Shown: one piece after another, positions 1 to 9,991 of the stretch | Layout: every line of letters begins with the position of its first letter | Position numbering within the stretch: position 1 is the first letter of the stretch | Origin: Promicromonospora iranensis | Lineage (GTDB): Bacteria > Actinomycetota > Actinomycetes > Actinomycetales > Cellulomonadaceae | Length of the DNA stretch: 64,000 bases | Direction: 5' to 3' | Assembly: GCF_028994805.1 (NCBI RefSeq) | Contig: NZ_JAJQQP010000003.1 | Location: 343,145-407,144, forward strand | Program-made: the position numbers and the translations under genes | The notes under the pieces: model-generated | Database searches by the model: none | What the model saw: the letters and a program-made list of their open reading frames with translations, nothing else | Told to the model about the DNA's origin: nothing

Positions 1-1
1 G

Positions 2-1738
<1,737 letters not shown>

Positions 1739-3034
1739 GTGCCCGCTCTTCCCTCCGGCATCCCCGTGCCCGACGACGGCGGGCTGCCCGACTGGGTGCG
1801 CCCGGCCGGGCAGCGACCGCTCGCCGGGCCGTTCGGCGTCTACGTGCACGTCCCGTTCTGCACGGTGCGCTGCGGCTACTGCGACTTCAACACCTACACG
1901 GCGTCGGAGCTGGGCGGCGGCGCCAACCAGGCACAGTACGCCGGCACGGCGCTGCTGGAGGTCGACCTCGCGGCCAAGGTGCTGGCCGACGCCGGGCGCT
2001 CGCCCGCCGCGGTCTCGACGGTCTTCTTCGGCGGCGGCACCCCCACGATGCTCCCGGCGGAGGATCTCGCCCGGGTGCTCGGCGGGATCAGGGACGCGTG
2101 GGGGCTGGCCGCCCCCTCGACGGGCTCAGGACGGGCCGCCGAGGTCACCACCGAGGCCAACCCGGACTCCGTGACGCCCGAGTCGTTGCGGGTCCTGGCC
2201 GACGCCGGGTTCACGCGCGTCTCCTTCGGGATGCAGTCGGCGGTGCCGCACGTGCTCGCGACGCTGGAGCGGACCCACGACCCGCTGCGCATCCCCGACG
2301 TCGTCCGGTGGGCACGTGACGCCGGGCTCGACGTCTCCCTCGACCTCATCTACGGCACCCCCGGTGAGTCGCTGGACGACTGGCGCGTCAGCGTGGAGAC
2401 GGCGCTGGCCACCGGCGTCGACCACGTGTCCGCGTACGCGCTGGTGGTGGAGCCGGGCACGAAGATGGCAGCCCAGGTGCGCCGCGGCGAGGTGCGGCTG
2501 CCCGACGAGGACGACCAGGCCGCCAAGTACGAGCTGGTCGACGACCTGCTCACCGAGGCGGGCCTGCGCTGGTACGAGGTGTCGAACTGGGCCCGCGCCG
2601 GGCACGAGTGCCGCCACAACATCGGGTACTGGCGCGGCGACGACTGGTGGGGCATCGGCCCGGGTGCGCACAGCTACGTGTCGGCGTCGGCCACGGCGGA
2701 CGAGGCCCCGGCCGGGGTTCGCTGGTGGAACGTGAAGCATCCCCGCGCTTATGCCACCCGGCTCGAAGCCGGGCAGAGCCCTGGCGCGGGGCGTGAGCTG
2801 CTCACGCACGAGGAGGCTCACCTGGAACGCGTCATGCTCGGGGTGCGGCTGCGAGAAGGACTCGACCTGGGAGTGCTGTCGGCCGCGGGCCGCACGGCGG
2901 TGGCGGGTCTGGTGGCCCGCGAGCTGCTCGACGGGCGGGCGGCGGTCGGCGCCGGGGGAGCGGCTCCACGGGCGGTGCTGACCCGCCGCGGACGCCTGCT
3001 GGCCGACACCGTCGTGCGCGAGCTCACGGCCTGA
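1739..3034 (+). CDS. hemW: Radical SAM heme chaperone HemW-like protein
   Basis: Formerly called oxygen-independent coproporphyrinogen III oxidase-like. HemW proteins bind heme and a 4Fe-4S cluster and insert heme into acceptor proteins. The radical SAM motif is in PFCTVRCGYCDFN (CxxxCxxC), followed by the GGGTPT segment and the HemW C-terminal HNIGYW stretch. The GTG start abuts the lepA stop. At 431 residues it is slightly longer than many HemW proteins; around residues 125-135 a short stretch (APSTGSGRAA) is encoded by a repeat-like DNA motif at 2114-2134 and looks inserted before the conserved EVTTEANPDS segment. Confidence 0.93.
   Translation: MPALPSGIPVPDDGGLPDWVRPAGQRPLAGPFGVYVHVPFCTVRCGYCDFNTYTASELGGGANQAQYAGTALLEVDLAAKVLADAGRSPAAVSTVFFGGGTPTMLPAEDLARVLGGIRDAWGLAAPSTGSGRAAEVTTEANPDSVTPESLRVLADAGFTRVSFGMQSAVPHVLATLERTHDPLRIPDVVRWARDAGLDVSLDLIYGTPGESLDDWRVSVETALATGVDHVSAYALVVEPGTKMAAQVRRGEVRLPDEDDQAAKYELVDDLLTEAGLRWYEVSNWARAGHECRHNIGYWRGDDWWGIGPGAHSYVSASATADEAPAGVRWWNVKHPRAYATRLEAGQSPGAGRELLTHEEAHLERVMLGVRLREGLDLGVLSAAGRTAVAGLVARELLDGRAAVGAGGAAPRAVLTRRGRLLADTVVRELTA
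2114..2134 (+). repeat. Intragenic copy of a TCGACGGGCTC-type short repeat
   Basis: The motif CCTCGACGGGCTCAGGACG lies inside hemW. On the opposite strand it would read RPEPVEG, a peptide often seen where such dispersed repeats fall in genes. Related GAGCCCGTCGAGAC or TCGACGGGCTCGG sequences occur at about 22318, 35067 and 54380 in this window. Confidence 0.5.
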
Positions 3035-3164
3035 GTCCCGGCGACCGGTAGGCGGTATCGGTGAACCGCCCAGTTTGTTTGCGTGGCGGGCGAAATCGTC
3101 GATACCTTGTGCCGATTCACACCGTTGCGAGGCGGCACAGGCACGCCTGACGAGGGGTACGCGC

Positions 3165-4211
3165 ATGAGCAACACCTACGGCGGCTGGAACCCACAGGAT
3201 CCCTACCGTGGGCAGAACCCCGAGTCCCGGCCTGAGCAGGACCCGGACCCAGGCCCGGCCTGGCCTCCGCAGCCCCAGCCGTTCGACCCGTACGGCCCGC
3301 GCGACCCCTACGGGCGGCCCGCCAACCCGTACGGCCGGCCCGACTACCAGCCCCAGCAGCAGCCGGAGCAGCGTGACGGGCAGCCGGGCGTGTGGGGACA
3401 GTTCCAGACCCGCCCGCAGGCCCCGCAGCCGCAGGCCGCACCCGGCGTCCCGCAGTACTCGCCGGTCTCCGGTGCGGAGCACCGCCCGGGCGCGGACGGC
3501 CCCCCGACGATCGGCGGCGCGTGGCGCTGGGGCTGGGGCGCCTTCGGCGCGAGCTGGGGCGTCTGGGTGCTGATGAGCCTCCTGCTCGGTCTGGCGCAGC
3601 TCGCCGTCGTCCTCATGTTCAGCCCGGCCACCGTGGACGGCATCAGGTTCGCGACCGACCCGGCGGCGGTCGACGCCGCACAGGCCGCCGGGCAGACGCT
3701 CGAGGCCCGCGGTCTGGCCGCCGCCGGCACAGCGGTGTGCTTCCTGCTGCAGGCGCTCCTGTACGCCGGCGCGATCGCTGCCACGCGCACCCGCAAGGTC
3801 CGCTTCCGCGACTTCTTCGTGCTCCGCGGCTTCGGCGGGCTCGTGGGGTACGCGGTGATCACCGGGGCGCTCGGCTTCGCCGGCAGCGTGGTGCCCGTGT
3901 TCGGCTGGCTGGTGCAGCTGGTGTTCACGCTGCTCCTGCTCCCCGTGCCCTTCCTGCTCCTCAAGGGAGAGGGCTTCGGCAAGGCGTTGGGCGGTGGCAT
4001 CGGGCTCGTGCTCTCGCACCTCGGGACCGCTCTCGCGGTCTTCGGCATCTTCGCCGGGCTGGCGCTCGCGTCACTCTTCACGTGCGGCATCGGCCTGGTC
4101 GTCGTGGCACCCGCGATGCTGCTGGTGGGGGCGTATCTCGTCCAGCGCTGGACCGGAGAAACCGTCCAGGGCCGACCATCTGGTAACAACTCGGCAATTG
4201 CACATGCGTAG
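3165..4211 (+). CDS. Polytopic membrane protein with proline/glutamine-rich N-terminus
   Basis: Unrecognised family of about 348 residues. Residues 1-115 are disordered, rich in Pro, Gln, Tyr and Gly. After a TIGGAWRWGWGAFG segment there are about six hydrophobic helices with no obvious catalytic motif. The ATG at 3165 is chosen because CGAGGGG lies 7 bases upstream and the sequence before it is not protein-like; an earlier in-frame ATG at 3075 would add an implausible extension. The next gene encodes a protein of the same layout (GWGxF entry motif, then helices), so the pair looks like an old tandem duplication. Location is the cytoplasmic membrane; the role is unknown. Confidence 0.8.
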   Translation: MSNTYGGWNPQDPYRGQNPESRPEQDPDPGPAWPPQPQPFDPYGPRDPYGRPANPYGRPDYQPQQQPEQRDGQPGVWGQFQTRPQAPQPQAAPGVPQYSPVSGAEHRPGADGPPTIGGAWRWGWGAFGASWGVWVLMSLLLGLAQLAVVLMFSPATVDGIRFATDPAAVDAAQAAGQTLEARGLAAAGTAVCFLLQALLYAGAIAATRTRKVRFRDFFVLRGFGGLVGYAVITGALGFAGSVVPVFGWLVQLVFTLLLLPVPFLLLKGEGFGKALGGGIGLVLSHLGTALAVFGIFAGLALASLFTCGIGLVVVAPAMLLVGAYLVQRWTGETVQGRPSGNNSAIAHA

Positions 4212-4265
4212 ATGCGGAGAAGAGGTGAAGGTGGGGCTGGATCACCGACCAGACAAGGGGAGCAC

Positions 4266-5192
4266 ATGAGCGAGAACACGCCTCAGGACCCGTACGAGCC
4301 GAACCAGGGTGGGGCGAACCCGCCGGCGGGCGGCCCGACGCCGCCGAACCCGGCCGAGCCGACGCCACCGTCGGGCGCGGCCCTGCCGCCGAACCCCGCC
4401 GGGGCCACGCCGCCGCCGTCGGGCGGCCCGACGCAGCCTCCCGTCTACGGTGGCGCGAGCCAGCCCCCGGCCTACGGCGGACCGGCGGCGCCGTACGGCA
4501 CGCAGTCCTCGAAGCCGTTCCAGGTCGGTGAGGCGCTGAGCTTCGGGTGGGGCCGGTTCAAGGGGAACTGGCTGTTCTGGGTGCTGTTCGTGCTGCTGAC
4601 GTTCGTGGTCGGCGCGATCTTCAACTCCGGCTCGGTCGGCGACATCCAGGATCAGATCAATGCGTCCTCCGACCCGGAGGCGATGCAGGAGCTCGCAGGC
4701 AGCATGTCGGGCGCGAGCTCGCTGCTCCAGTTCATCGGCTCGCTGGTGCTCGGTGTGCTGCAGGCACTCGGGATCAACGCTGCGCTCCGCGAGGTGTCCG
4801 GGGAGAAGGCCACCTGGGGCACCCTGTTCAAGGTGAACAACCTCGGGATGGTCATCCTGGCGGCCCTCCTGCTCATGGTGGCGAGCTTCGTGGGCGTGCT
4901 GCTCTGCGGGATCGGGCTCATCGCCGTGGCGATCTTCGGCGTGTTCACCTACCACAACGTGGTCGACAAGGGCCTGAACGCCTGGGCGGCCTTCACCTCG
5001 TCGTTCTCCCAGGTGGGCAAGAACTTCGGCGCCGTGTTCCTGCTGGAGCTCGCGCTCTTCGGCATCAACATCGTGGGCGCGCTGCTGTGCGGGCTCGGCC
5101 TGTTCATCACGATCCCGCTGTCGGTGCTCACGCTCGCGTTCGCGTACCGCCGGATCACGGGCGGCCCGGTGAGCACCGCCCCGGCCGTCTGA
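4266..5192 (+). CDS. Polytopic membrane protein, paralogue-like to its upstream neighbour
   Basis: About 308 residues: a Pro/Gly/Asn-rich N-terminal 85 residues, then FGWGRFKGNW and about six hydrophobic segments in two blocks, each containing an LLCGIGL or LLCGLGL helix, which suggests internal duplication. The ATG at 4266 follows ACAAGGGG. It lies 54 bases after the preceding gene on the same strand and is probably in one transcript with it, ending at the hairpin at 5211-5244. No enzyme or transporter signature is seen. Confidence 0.8.
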   Translation: MSENTPQDPYEPNQGGANPPAGGPTPPNPAEPTPPSGAALPPNPAGATPPPSGGPTQPPVYGGASQPPAYGGPAAPYGTQSSKPFQVGEALSFGWGRFKGNWLFWVLFVLLTFVVGAIFNSGSVGDIQDQINASSDPEAMQELAGSMSGASSLLQFIGSLVLGVLQALGINAALREVSGEKATWGTLFKVNNLGMVILAALLLMVASFVGVLLCGIGLIAVAIFGVFTYHNVVDKGLNAWAAFTSSFSQVGKNFGAVFLLELALFGINIVGALLCGLGLFITIPLSVLTLAFAYRRITGGPVSTAPAV

Positions 5193-5210
5193 CGGACCGG
5201 CGGAACGAAA

Positions 5211-5244
5211 CGAAGGGCACCCCGCCGAGGCGGGGTGCCCTTCG
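5211..5244. terminator. Strong bidirectional hairpin terminator
   Basis: Arms CGAAGGGCACCCCG and CGGGGTGCCCTTCG pair perfectly over 14 bp around a CCGAGG loop. It lies between two convergent membrane-protein genes (stops at 5192 and 5275). There is no clear T-tract, as is common in high-GC actinobacteria. Confidence 0.85.
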
Positions 5245-5274
5245 TGCGTGCTGGACCGTCGCCGTTCCGTCGGT

Positions 5275-5802
5275 CTACTTGATGAGGCGGATGTTCAGCG
5301 GGTAGCGGTACGGCGCTCCCTTGCTGTTCTCCACGGCGGCCAGGATCATGAAGACCACCGCGGCGATGAACACCACGTACACGATCGAGCCGAGACCGAA
5401 CGTGACGACGGAGATGATCGCGCAGGCGATGTGCACGAAGATCAGCGTGATCTGGAAGTTCAGCGCCTCCTTGCCCTCCTGGTCCACGAACCGGCTCCGG
5501 TCCCGGAACACCAGCCAGATCACCAGTGGTGCGATGAACGACAGCAGGACCGGGCCGATCTGGGCGAAGACCGTCCACATGCGCTCGTCCGACGGGTTCA
5601 GCGGCTGGGGCTGGTACGGGGCGCCGGGACCGTAGGGCGGGCCGTACCCCGTACCGGGCTGGGGCTGACCGGCCTGACCGGGCTGGTCCTGGTGGGGCGG
5701 CTGGCCGGGCGGGGGCGAGCCATAGGCGGGGGCCTGCTCCGGCTGCTGTGGCGGCGGGCCGGGCTGCTGGGGCGACTGCGGCTGCTGCGGGTTCTCGGAC
5801 AT
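5275..5802 (-). CDS. DUF4870 family membrane protein
   Basis: About 175 residues. The N-terminal 80 residues are Pro/Gln/Gly-rich (QQPQSPQQPG and similar). The C-terminal half is a Tic20-like DUF4870 domain: the ERMWTVFAQIGP entry, then three to four hydrophobic segments with the conserved FVDQEGKEALNFQ turn. The ATG at 5802 is preceded by GGTGGGG; a GTG three codons earlier would swallow this ribosome site. It is the third consecutive membrane protein here with a proline-rich tail. Function unknown. Confidence 0.85.
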   Translation of the reverse strand: MSENPQQPQSPQQPGPPPQQPEQAPAYGSPPPGQPPHQDQPGQAGQPQPGTGYGPPYGPGAPYQPQPLNPSDERMWTVFAQIGPVLLSFIAPLVIWLVFRDRSRFVDQEGKEALNFQITLIFVHIACAIISVVTFGLGSIVYVVFIAAVVFMILAAVENSKGAPYRYPLNIRLIK

Positions 5803-5826
5803 GAGCCCCACCGTAGAGGCTGGACC

Positions 5827-6693
5827 TTACGACGTGGTCACGAAATCGATAAGTTCCTCCACCCGGCCCAGCAGCGCCGGGTCAAGGTCCCGGAAATCGC
5901 GCACGGTGCCGAGGATCCGCTGCCAGCCACGGGCGACGTCGGCCTGCGTCTCGGCAGGCCAGCCCAGGGAACGCAGGATGCCGAGCTTCCACTCGGTACC
6001 GCGGTCGACGACCGGCCAACGGTCCAGCCCGAGCCGTTCGGCACGCACCGCCTGCCACACGTCGACGTAAGGGTGGCCCAGCACCAGCACGGTGCCCTTC
6101 GGGACGTGGCGCAGCGCCTCGTCGGTCAGCCGCTGCTCCTTCGAGCCGGGGACCAGGTGGTCGACCAGCACGCCGACGCGGCGCTCGGCGTCGGGCCCGA
6201 ACTCGGCGAGGCGCTCGGCGAGGTGGTCGACGCCGTCGAGCATCTCGACCACCACACCCTCGATGCGCAGGTCGTCGCCCCAGACCTTCTCGACGAGCTC
6301 GGCGTCGTGCTTGCCCTCCACCCAGATGCGGCTGCCCCGCGCCACGCGTGCCTTGGCGCCGTGCACCGCCACGGACCCGGAGGCCGTGCGCGTCGGCTGG
6401 GCGGGCGCGCGGTGCAGCACGGGTGCGGTGAGCACCACGGGCTTGCCCTCCACCCAGAAGCCTGGGCCGAGCGGGAAGGTGCGGGTGCGACCGCGGCGGT
6501 CCTCCAGGACGACGACGTGCATGCCACCCGACTTCTCGACCCGCACGACGGCACCGACCCAGCCGGTCTCGACCTCCTCCACCACCAGTCCTGGCTCGGC
6601 GGGCACGGGCTGCGACGTCGGCCGGCTCCGCCCTCGCTGCGCGCCAGGAAACGCGGGGGACAGCACGTCGGGTCCATACCGTTCGTCGAACAC
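5827..6693 (-). CDS. DUF3097 family protein
   Basis: Soluble protein of 288 residues conserved next to hemW in actinobacteria. It begins MFDERYGPDVLS, has a beta-rich N-terminal region with WVGAVVRVEK, and contains the repeated RIWVEGKHDAELVEKVWGDDLR segment (a Toprim-like acidic stretch) and a VGVLVDHLVPGSKE segment. No biochemical role is established; the family is called from overall sequence character. It is transcribed opposite to hemW and ends just upstream of the DUF4870 gene start, so the two minus-strand genes could share a transcript. Confidence 0.8.
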   Translation of the reverse strand: MFDERYGPDVLSPAFPGAQRGRSRPTSQPVPAEPGLVVEEVETGWVGAVVRVEKSGGMHVVVLEDRRGRTRTFPLGPGFWVEGKPVVLTAPVLHRAPAQPTRTASGSVAVHGAKARVARGSRIWVEGKHDAELVEKVWGDDLRIEGVVVEMLDGVDHLAERLAEFGPDAERRVGVLVDHLVPGSKEQRLTDEALRHVPKGTVLVLGHPYVDVWQAVRAERLGLDRWPVVDRGTEWKLGILRSLGWPAETQADVARGWQRILGTVRDFRDLDPALLGRVEELIDFVTTS

Positions 6694-6785
6694 TCCGTGA
6701 GCGTAGATCCGCCACGGCGCCGAGTGCCGGATCTTCGCCCGTTCGGAGTGTCAACCCGGGCGACGTGCAGTACCGGACGAAGGGC

Positions 6786-7211
6786 TCAGCGGGAGGCGCG
6801 CAGGGCCGCCTCCGTGCGGCTCGCCACGCCCAGCTTGCGCAGGATCGCGGAGACTTGCACCGACGCGGTCTTGGCCGAGATGAACAGCCGCTCGGCGATC
6901 TGCCCGTTGGTCAGGCCCTCCGCGACGAGAGCGAGCACCTGCTGCTCACGTGGGGTGAGCGCGTCCGGCCCGCTGCCCGACGACGCCGGTGCGGCGGCCG
7001 GCCCGGCCGCGGCGACGACGGCCTCGCGGCCGACGGCCTGGACGATGCCGGCCTCGCCGGCGATCACGAGGGTGCGGTTGCCGCCCGCGCGGACGGCGTC
7101 GAGGGCGGTCCTGAGCTCACCGAGCTCGCGGGCTCGACCCACCAGGCGGGCGCGGGGAACCGGCATGGGCACATCGTCCCATGCCGGTCCTGTCGTCGAT
7201 CCGCTGCTCAT
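6786..7211 (-). pseudogene. Collapsed LuxR/LAL-type regulator: start of the ATPase domain joined to the HTH
   Basis: The 141-residue frame starts like a large ATP-binding LuxR regulator (RARLVGRARELGELRTALD, then LVIAGEAGI). The P-loop stops at GEAGI, where GKS/T should follow, and jumps into a linker and a complete C-terminal GerE-type helix-turn-helix (LTPREQQVLALVAEGLTNGQIAERLF). The full family is 800-1000 residues, so most of the protein has been lost in frame. The ribosome site before 7211 (or the ATG at 7166) is poor. It may be a decaying pseudogene or a surviving minimal DNA-binding protein; the sequence alone cannot decide. Confidence 0.65.
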
Positions 7212-7252
7212 CGTTGCTGGTCATGGCGGTCCGTCACGGCTCGCGCCGTGCG

Positions 7253-7450
7253 TCAGGCGACGCGGGGGCGGGTCGCGGAGGTGCTCGTGGTCCGGCCGGC
7301 GCGCTGGGTGGCACGCTCCGTGCTGCGGCGCTCGGCCGCCTGTCGACGCGCGGTGTCCTTCTGCTCACGTGCTACTCGGGACTGCTCCGCGCGGCGGTCG
7401 ATCTCCTGCTCGTTCCTGCGGTACTCGGCGTGGTCGGTGAAACCGAACAT
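7253..7450 (-). CDS. Small highly charged hypothetical protein
   Basis: 65 residues, rich in Arg, Glu, Ala and Thr (RRNEQEIDRRAEQSR), predicted as one soluble helix. No family is recognised. The main support is an ideal AGGAGG ribosome site 8 bases before the ATG at 7450 on the minus strand. It ends 41 bases before the LuxR remnant. Confidence 0.5.
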   Translation of the reverse strand: MFGFTDHAEYRRNEQEIDRRAEQSRVAREQKDTARRQAAERRSTERATQRAGRTTSTSATRPRVA

Positions 7451-7696
7451 GGTGTTGCCTCCTGGTCGTCGCCGGCCCTTCGCCGGCGATGGCTCAAGGT
7501 TCGTCCGTGAGGCGCACCCGGCGGATCGGGCGGTCGCCGCATCTTGCGGACCGGGTTTCCTGAGGTGCGCGGCGGTCCCTAAGTCATTGCCGTAGTCCGC
7601 CGCTCGCGAACGTGGTGCACGCCTCCGTCACCCGCGTGACCTGCGTGTCCGGTGCGATCGGGGAAGGTCGGTGGGGACCGGCGGCGGGTCGGGGAC
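7451..7696. other. Intergenic stretch with no recognisable feature
   Basis: Part of the 361-bp gap between the small charged gene (minus) and hrcA (plus). Apart from the AGGAGG site serving the minus-strand gene, nothing is recognised before the hrcA promoter. Confidence 0.5.
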
Positions 7697-7724
7697 TTGG
7701 CCCCTGGCGTGTGCCGCGTAGGAT
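7697..7724 (+). promoter_or_regulatory. Housekeeping-type promoter of hrcA
   Basis: A -35 like TTGGCC (7697-7702) and a -10 TAGGAT (7719-7724) are spaced by 16 bp. The CIRCE operator begins at the end of the -10, so bound HrcA would cover the transcription start. Confidence 0.7.
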
Positions 7725-7750
7725 TGGCACTCGGTTGGCGAGAGTGCTGG
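7724..7750. promoter_or_regulatory. CIRCE operator for HrcA
   Basis: GCACTC (7727-7732), nine bases, then GAGTGC (7742-7747), with flanking TTG and TGG. This matches the CIRCE consensus TTAGCACTC-N9-GAGTGCTAA in its core, and lies upstream of hrcA, as expected for autoregulation. Confidence 0.9.
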
Positions 7751-7811
7751 AGAGCGGACCGGAACCCGGGTGCAGGTCCCGGACGTTCTACCGGGGACGG
7801 AGGTGAGCGCG

Positions 7812-8831
7812 GTGAGCGAAGAACGCAGGCTCGATGTCTTGCGAGCGATCGTGGAGGACTATGTCCGGACACGGGAGCCCGTGGGGTCCCGCATACTCAC
7901 CGAGCGCCACAAGCTCGGTGTGTCCCCGGCGACGGTGCGCAACGACATGGCGGCGCTCGAGGAGGCCGGGCTCATCGCCCAGCCGCACACCTCGGCCGGC
8001 CGTATCCCCACGGACAAGGGCTACCGCCTGTTCGTGGACCAGCTCGCCGAGGTGCGGCCGCTGACCGTGCCCCAGAAGCGCGCCATCGAGACCTTCCTGT
8101 CCGAGGCCGTCGACCTGGACGACGTCGTGGCTCGCGCCGGGCGGCTCATCGCCCAGCTGACGGGCCAGGTCGCCGTCGTGCAGTACCCGTCGCTGCGCCG
8201 TTCCGGGCTGCGGCACCTGGAGCTCGTGCCCACGGCCGAGGGGCGGCTCCTCGTCGTCGTCATCACCGACACGGGACGGGTGGAGCAGCGCTTCCTCGAC
8301 GTGCCCGTCGGGATGGACGACGGGACGCTGGGCGAGCTGCGCGCCCGCTTCAACGCCGCAGCCGCGGGCCACCGGCTCACCGAGATCGGCCACGCCTTCG
8401 CGCGGGTCACCGAGGCGATGCCGGACGAGCACCGGGCGCTGGCCACGGCGGTGGCCGAGGTCGTGACGGCGGCGCTCGCCGAGGAGAGCGAGGAACGCAT
8501 CGTGCTGACCGGCCAGGCCAACCTGGCGCGGACCGGCATGCGGTTCGAACAGGGCCTGCGTCCCGTGCTCGAGGCGCTCGAGGAGCAGGTGGTCCTGCTC
8601 GGTCTCCTCACCGACATGACCGACGACGCCGGGGTGGCCGTGAGCATCGGCCACGAGAACCGGCTGGCGGGCCTCTCGGAGACCTCCGTCGTGACGTCCG
8701 GCTACGGCTCGTCCGACGGAGACACCGTCGCGATCCTGAGCTCGATCGGCCCCACCCGTATGGACTATCCGGGCACCATCGCCGCGGTGCGCGCTGTCGC
8801 GCGCTACCTGTCGCGAGTGCTGCCCAGCTGA
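7812..8831 (+). CDS. hrcA: Heat-inducible transcription repressor HrcA
   Basis: HrcA represses class I heat-shock genes by binding CIRCE. The N-terminal winged helix ([23 protein letters not shown], then [19 protein letters not shown]) is followed by the GAF-like and dimerisation regions, with LTGQANL and a C-terminal [11 protein letters not shown] segment. The GTG at 7812 is preferred because GGAGG lies about 8 bases upstream; in-frame alternatives are GTG 7803 and codon 7770. It is about 339 residues, the normal size. dnaJ follows after 28 bases. Confidence 0.95.
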   Translation: MSEERRLDVLRAIVEDYVRTREPVGSRILTERHKLGVSPATVRNDMAALEEAGLIAQPHTSAGRIPTDKGYRLFVDQLAEVRPLTVPQKRAIETFLSEAVDLDDVVARAGRLIAQLTGQVAVVQYPSLRRSGLRHLELVPTAEGRLLVVVITDTGRVEQRFLDVPVGMDDGTLGELRARFNAAAAGHRLTEIGHAFARVTEAMPDEHRALATAVAEVVTAALAEESEERIVLTGQANLARTGMRFEQGLRPVLEALEEQVVLLGLLTDMTDDAGVAVSIGHENRLAGLSETSVVTSGYGSSDGDTVAILSSIGPTRMDYPGTIAAVRAVARYLSRVLPS

Positions 8832-8859
8832 CTACTCACCTCATCACGAAGAGAGACCT

Positions 8860-9981
8860 GTGACCGACTACTACGAGATCCTCGGTGTCCCGCGCGACGC
8901 CTCGCCCGAGCAGATCAAGAAGGCATACCGCAAGCTGGCCCGTGAGCTGCACCCCGACGTGGCCGGCGACGTGGGCGAGGACCGGTTCAAGGACGTCGCG
9001 CGCGCCTACGAGGTCCTGTCCAACCCGGACAAGCGCCAGCAGTACGACATGGGCGTGGACCCGACCTCGCCCGGTGGCGGCGCGGGCGGCGGGTTCGGTG
9101 CCGGGTTCGGTTTCCAGGACATCTTCGAGACCTTCTTCGGCGGCGGCCAGCCCACCGGTCCGGTGCCGCGCGCCCGGCGTGGCAACGACGCGCTCGTGCG
9201 GCTCGACCTCGAGCTCGCCGAGGCGGTCTTCGGCGCCAAGCGCGAGATCCAGGTCGACACGGCGGTGGTCTGCACCACCTGCAGCGGCGACGGCGCGCGG
9301 CCGGGTACCCACGCGCGCACCTGCGACGTCTGCCACGGGCGCGGCTCCGTGCAGCGCGTGGCCCGCTCGTTCCTCGGCCAGGTCATGACGAACCAGCCGT
9401 GCTCCGCCTGCGGTGGCTTCGGCACCGTGATCCCCGAGCCCTGCACCGACTGCTCCGGCGAGGGCCGCGTGCGCTCGCGCCGCACCGTCTCGGTGAACGT
9501 GCCCGCGGGTGTCGACACCGGCACGCGCATCAAGCTGACCGGGCAGGGCGAGGTGGGCCCCGGTGGCGGCCCCGCCGGCGACCTGTACGTCGAGATCCGG
9601 GAGCGCGCCCACGACACGTTCGTGCGGCGTGGCGACGAGCTGCACTGCACCCTCCAGGTGCCGATGACGGCGGCCGCCCTCGGCACCGTCCTCGAGCTCG
9701 ACACGCTGGACGGCCTGCAGGAGATCGACCTGCGCCCCGGCACGCAGCCCGGCCAGGTCATGACCCTCAAGGGCCTCGGCGTGGGGCACCTCCACTCGAC
9801 CGGTCGCGGCGACCTCAACGTGCACATCGAGGTCCACGTGCCGACGGCACTGGACGAGGAGCAGACGGCACTCCTGCAGCAGCTCGCGGTCCTGCGTGGC
9901 GAGGAGCGGCCCGAGTCGCGGCTCGCCTCCGTGCACGGCGGCGTGTTCTCCCGCCTGCGCGACAAGCTCAGCGGGCGTTGA
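8860..9981 (+). CDS. dnaJ: Molecular chaperone DnaJ
   Basis: Hsp40 co-chaperone of DnaK. It has an N-terminal J domain with the HPD motif (ELHPDV), a G/F-rich linker (about residues 67-95), four zinc-binding CxxCxGxG repeats (CTTCSGDG, CDVCHGRG, CSACGGFG, CTDCSGEG) and a C-terminal substrate-binding domain. GTG start with a GAAGAGAG ribosome site. Placement after hrcA and size (373 residues) match the DnaJ2 class of actinobacteria. It is probably in the CIRCE-controlled transcript. Confidence 0.97.
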   Translation: MTDYYEILGVPRDASPEQIKKAYRKLARELHPDVAGDVGEDRFKDVARAYEVLSNPDKRQQYDMGVDPTSPGGGAGGGFGAGFGFQDIFETFFGGGQPTGPVPRARRGNDALVRLDLELAEAVFGAKREIQVDTAVVCTTCSGDGARPGTHARTCDVCHGRGSVQRVARSFLGQVMTNQPCSACGGFGTVIPEPCTDCSGEGRVRSRRTVSVNVPAGVDTGTRIKLTGQGEVGPGGGPAGDLYVEIRERAHDTFVRRGDELHCTLQVPMTAAALGTVLELDTLDGLQEIDLRPGTQPGQVMTLKGLGVGHLHSTGRGDLNVHIEVHVPTALDEEQTALLQQLAVLRGEERPESRLASVHGGVFSRLRDKLSGR

Positions 9982-9991
9982 CCGCCCACCC

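Noticed and set aside
2126-3175. Long antisense frame over hemW
   Set aside because: Opposite a gene with intact radical SAM motifs; composition is typical of antisense of high-GC coding DNA.
5248-7440. A 730-codon plus-strand frame
   Set aside because: It lies opposite the DUF4870, DUF3097 and LuxR-remnant genes; its protein is Arg/Gly/His-rich and matches nothing, so it is a GC-skew artefact.
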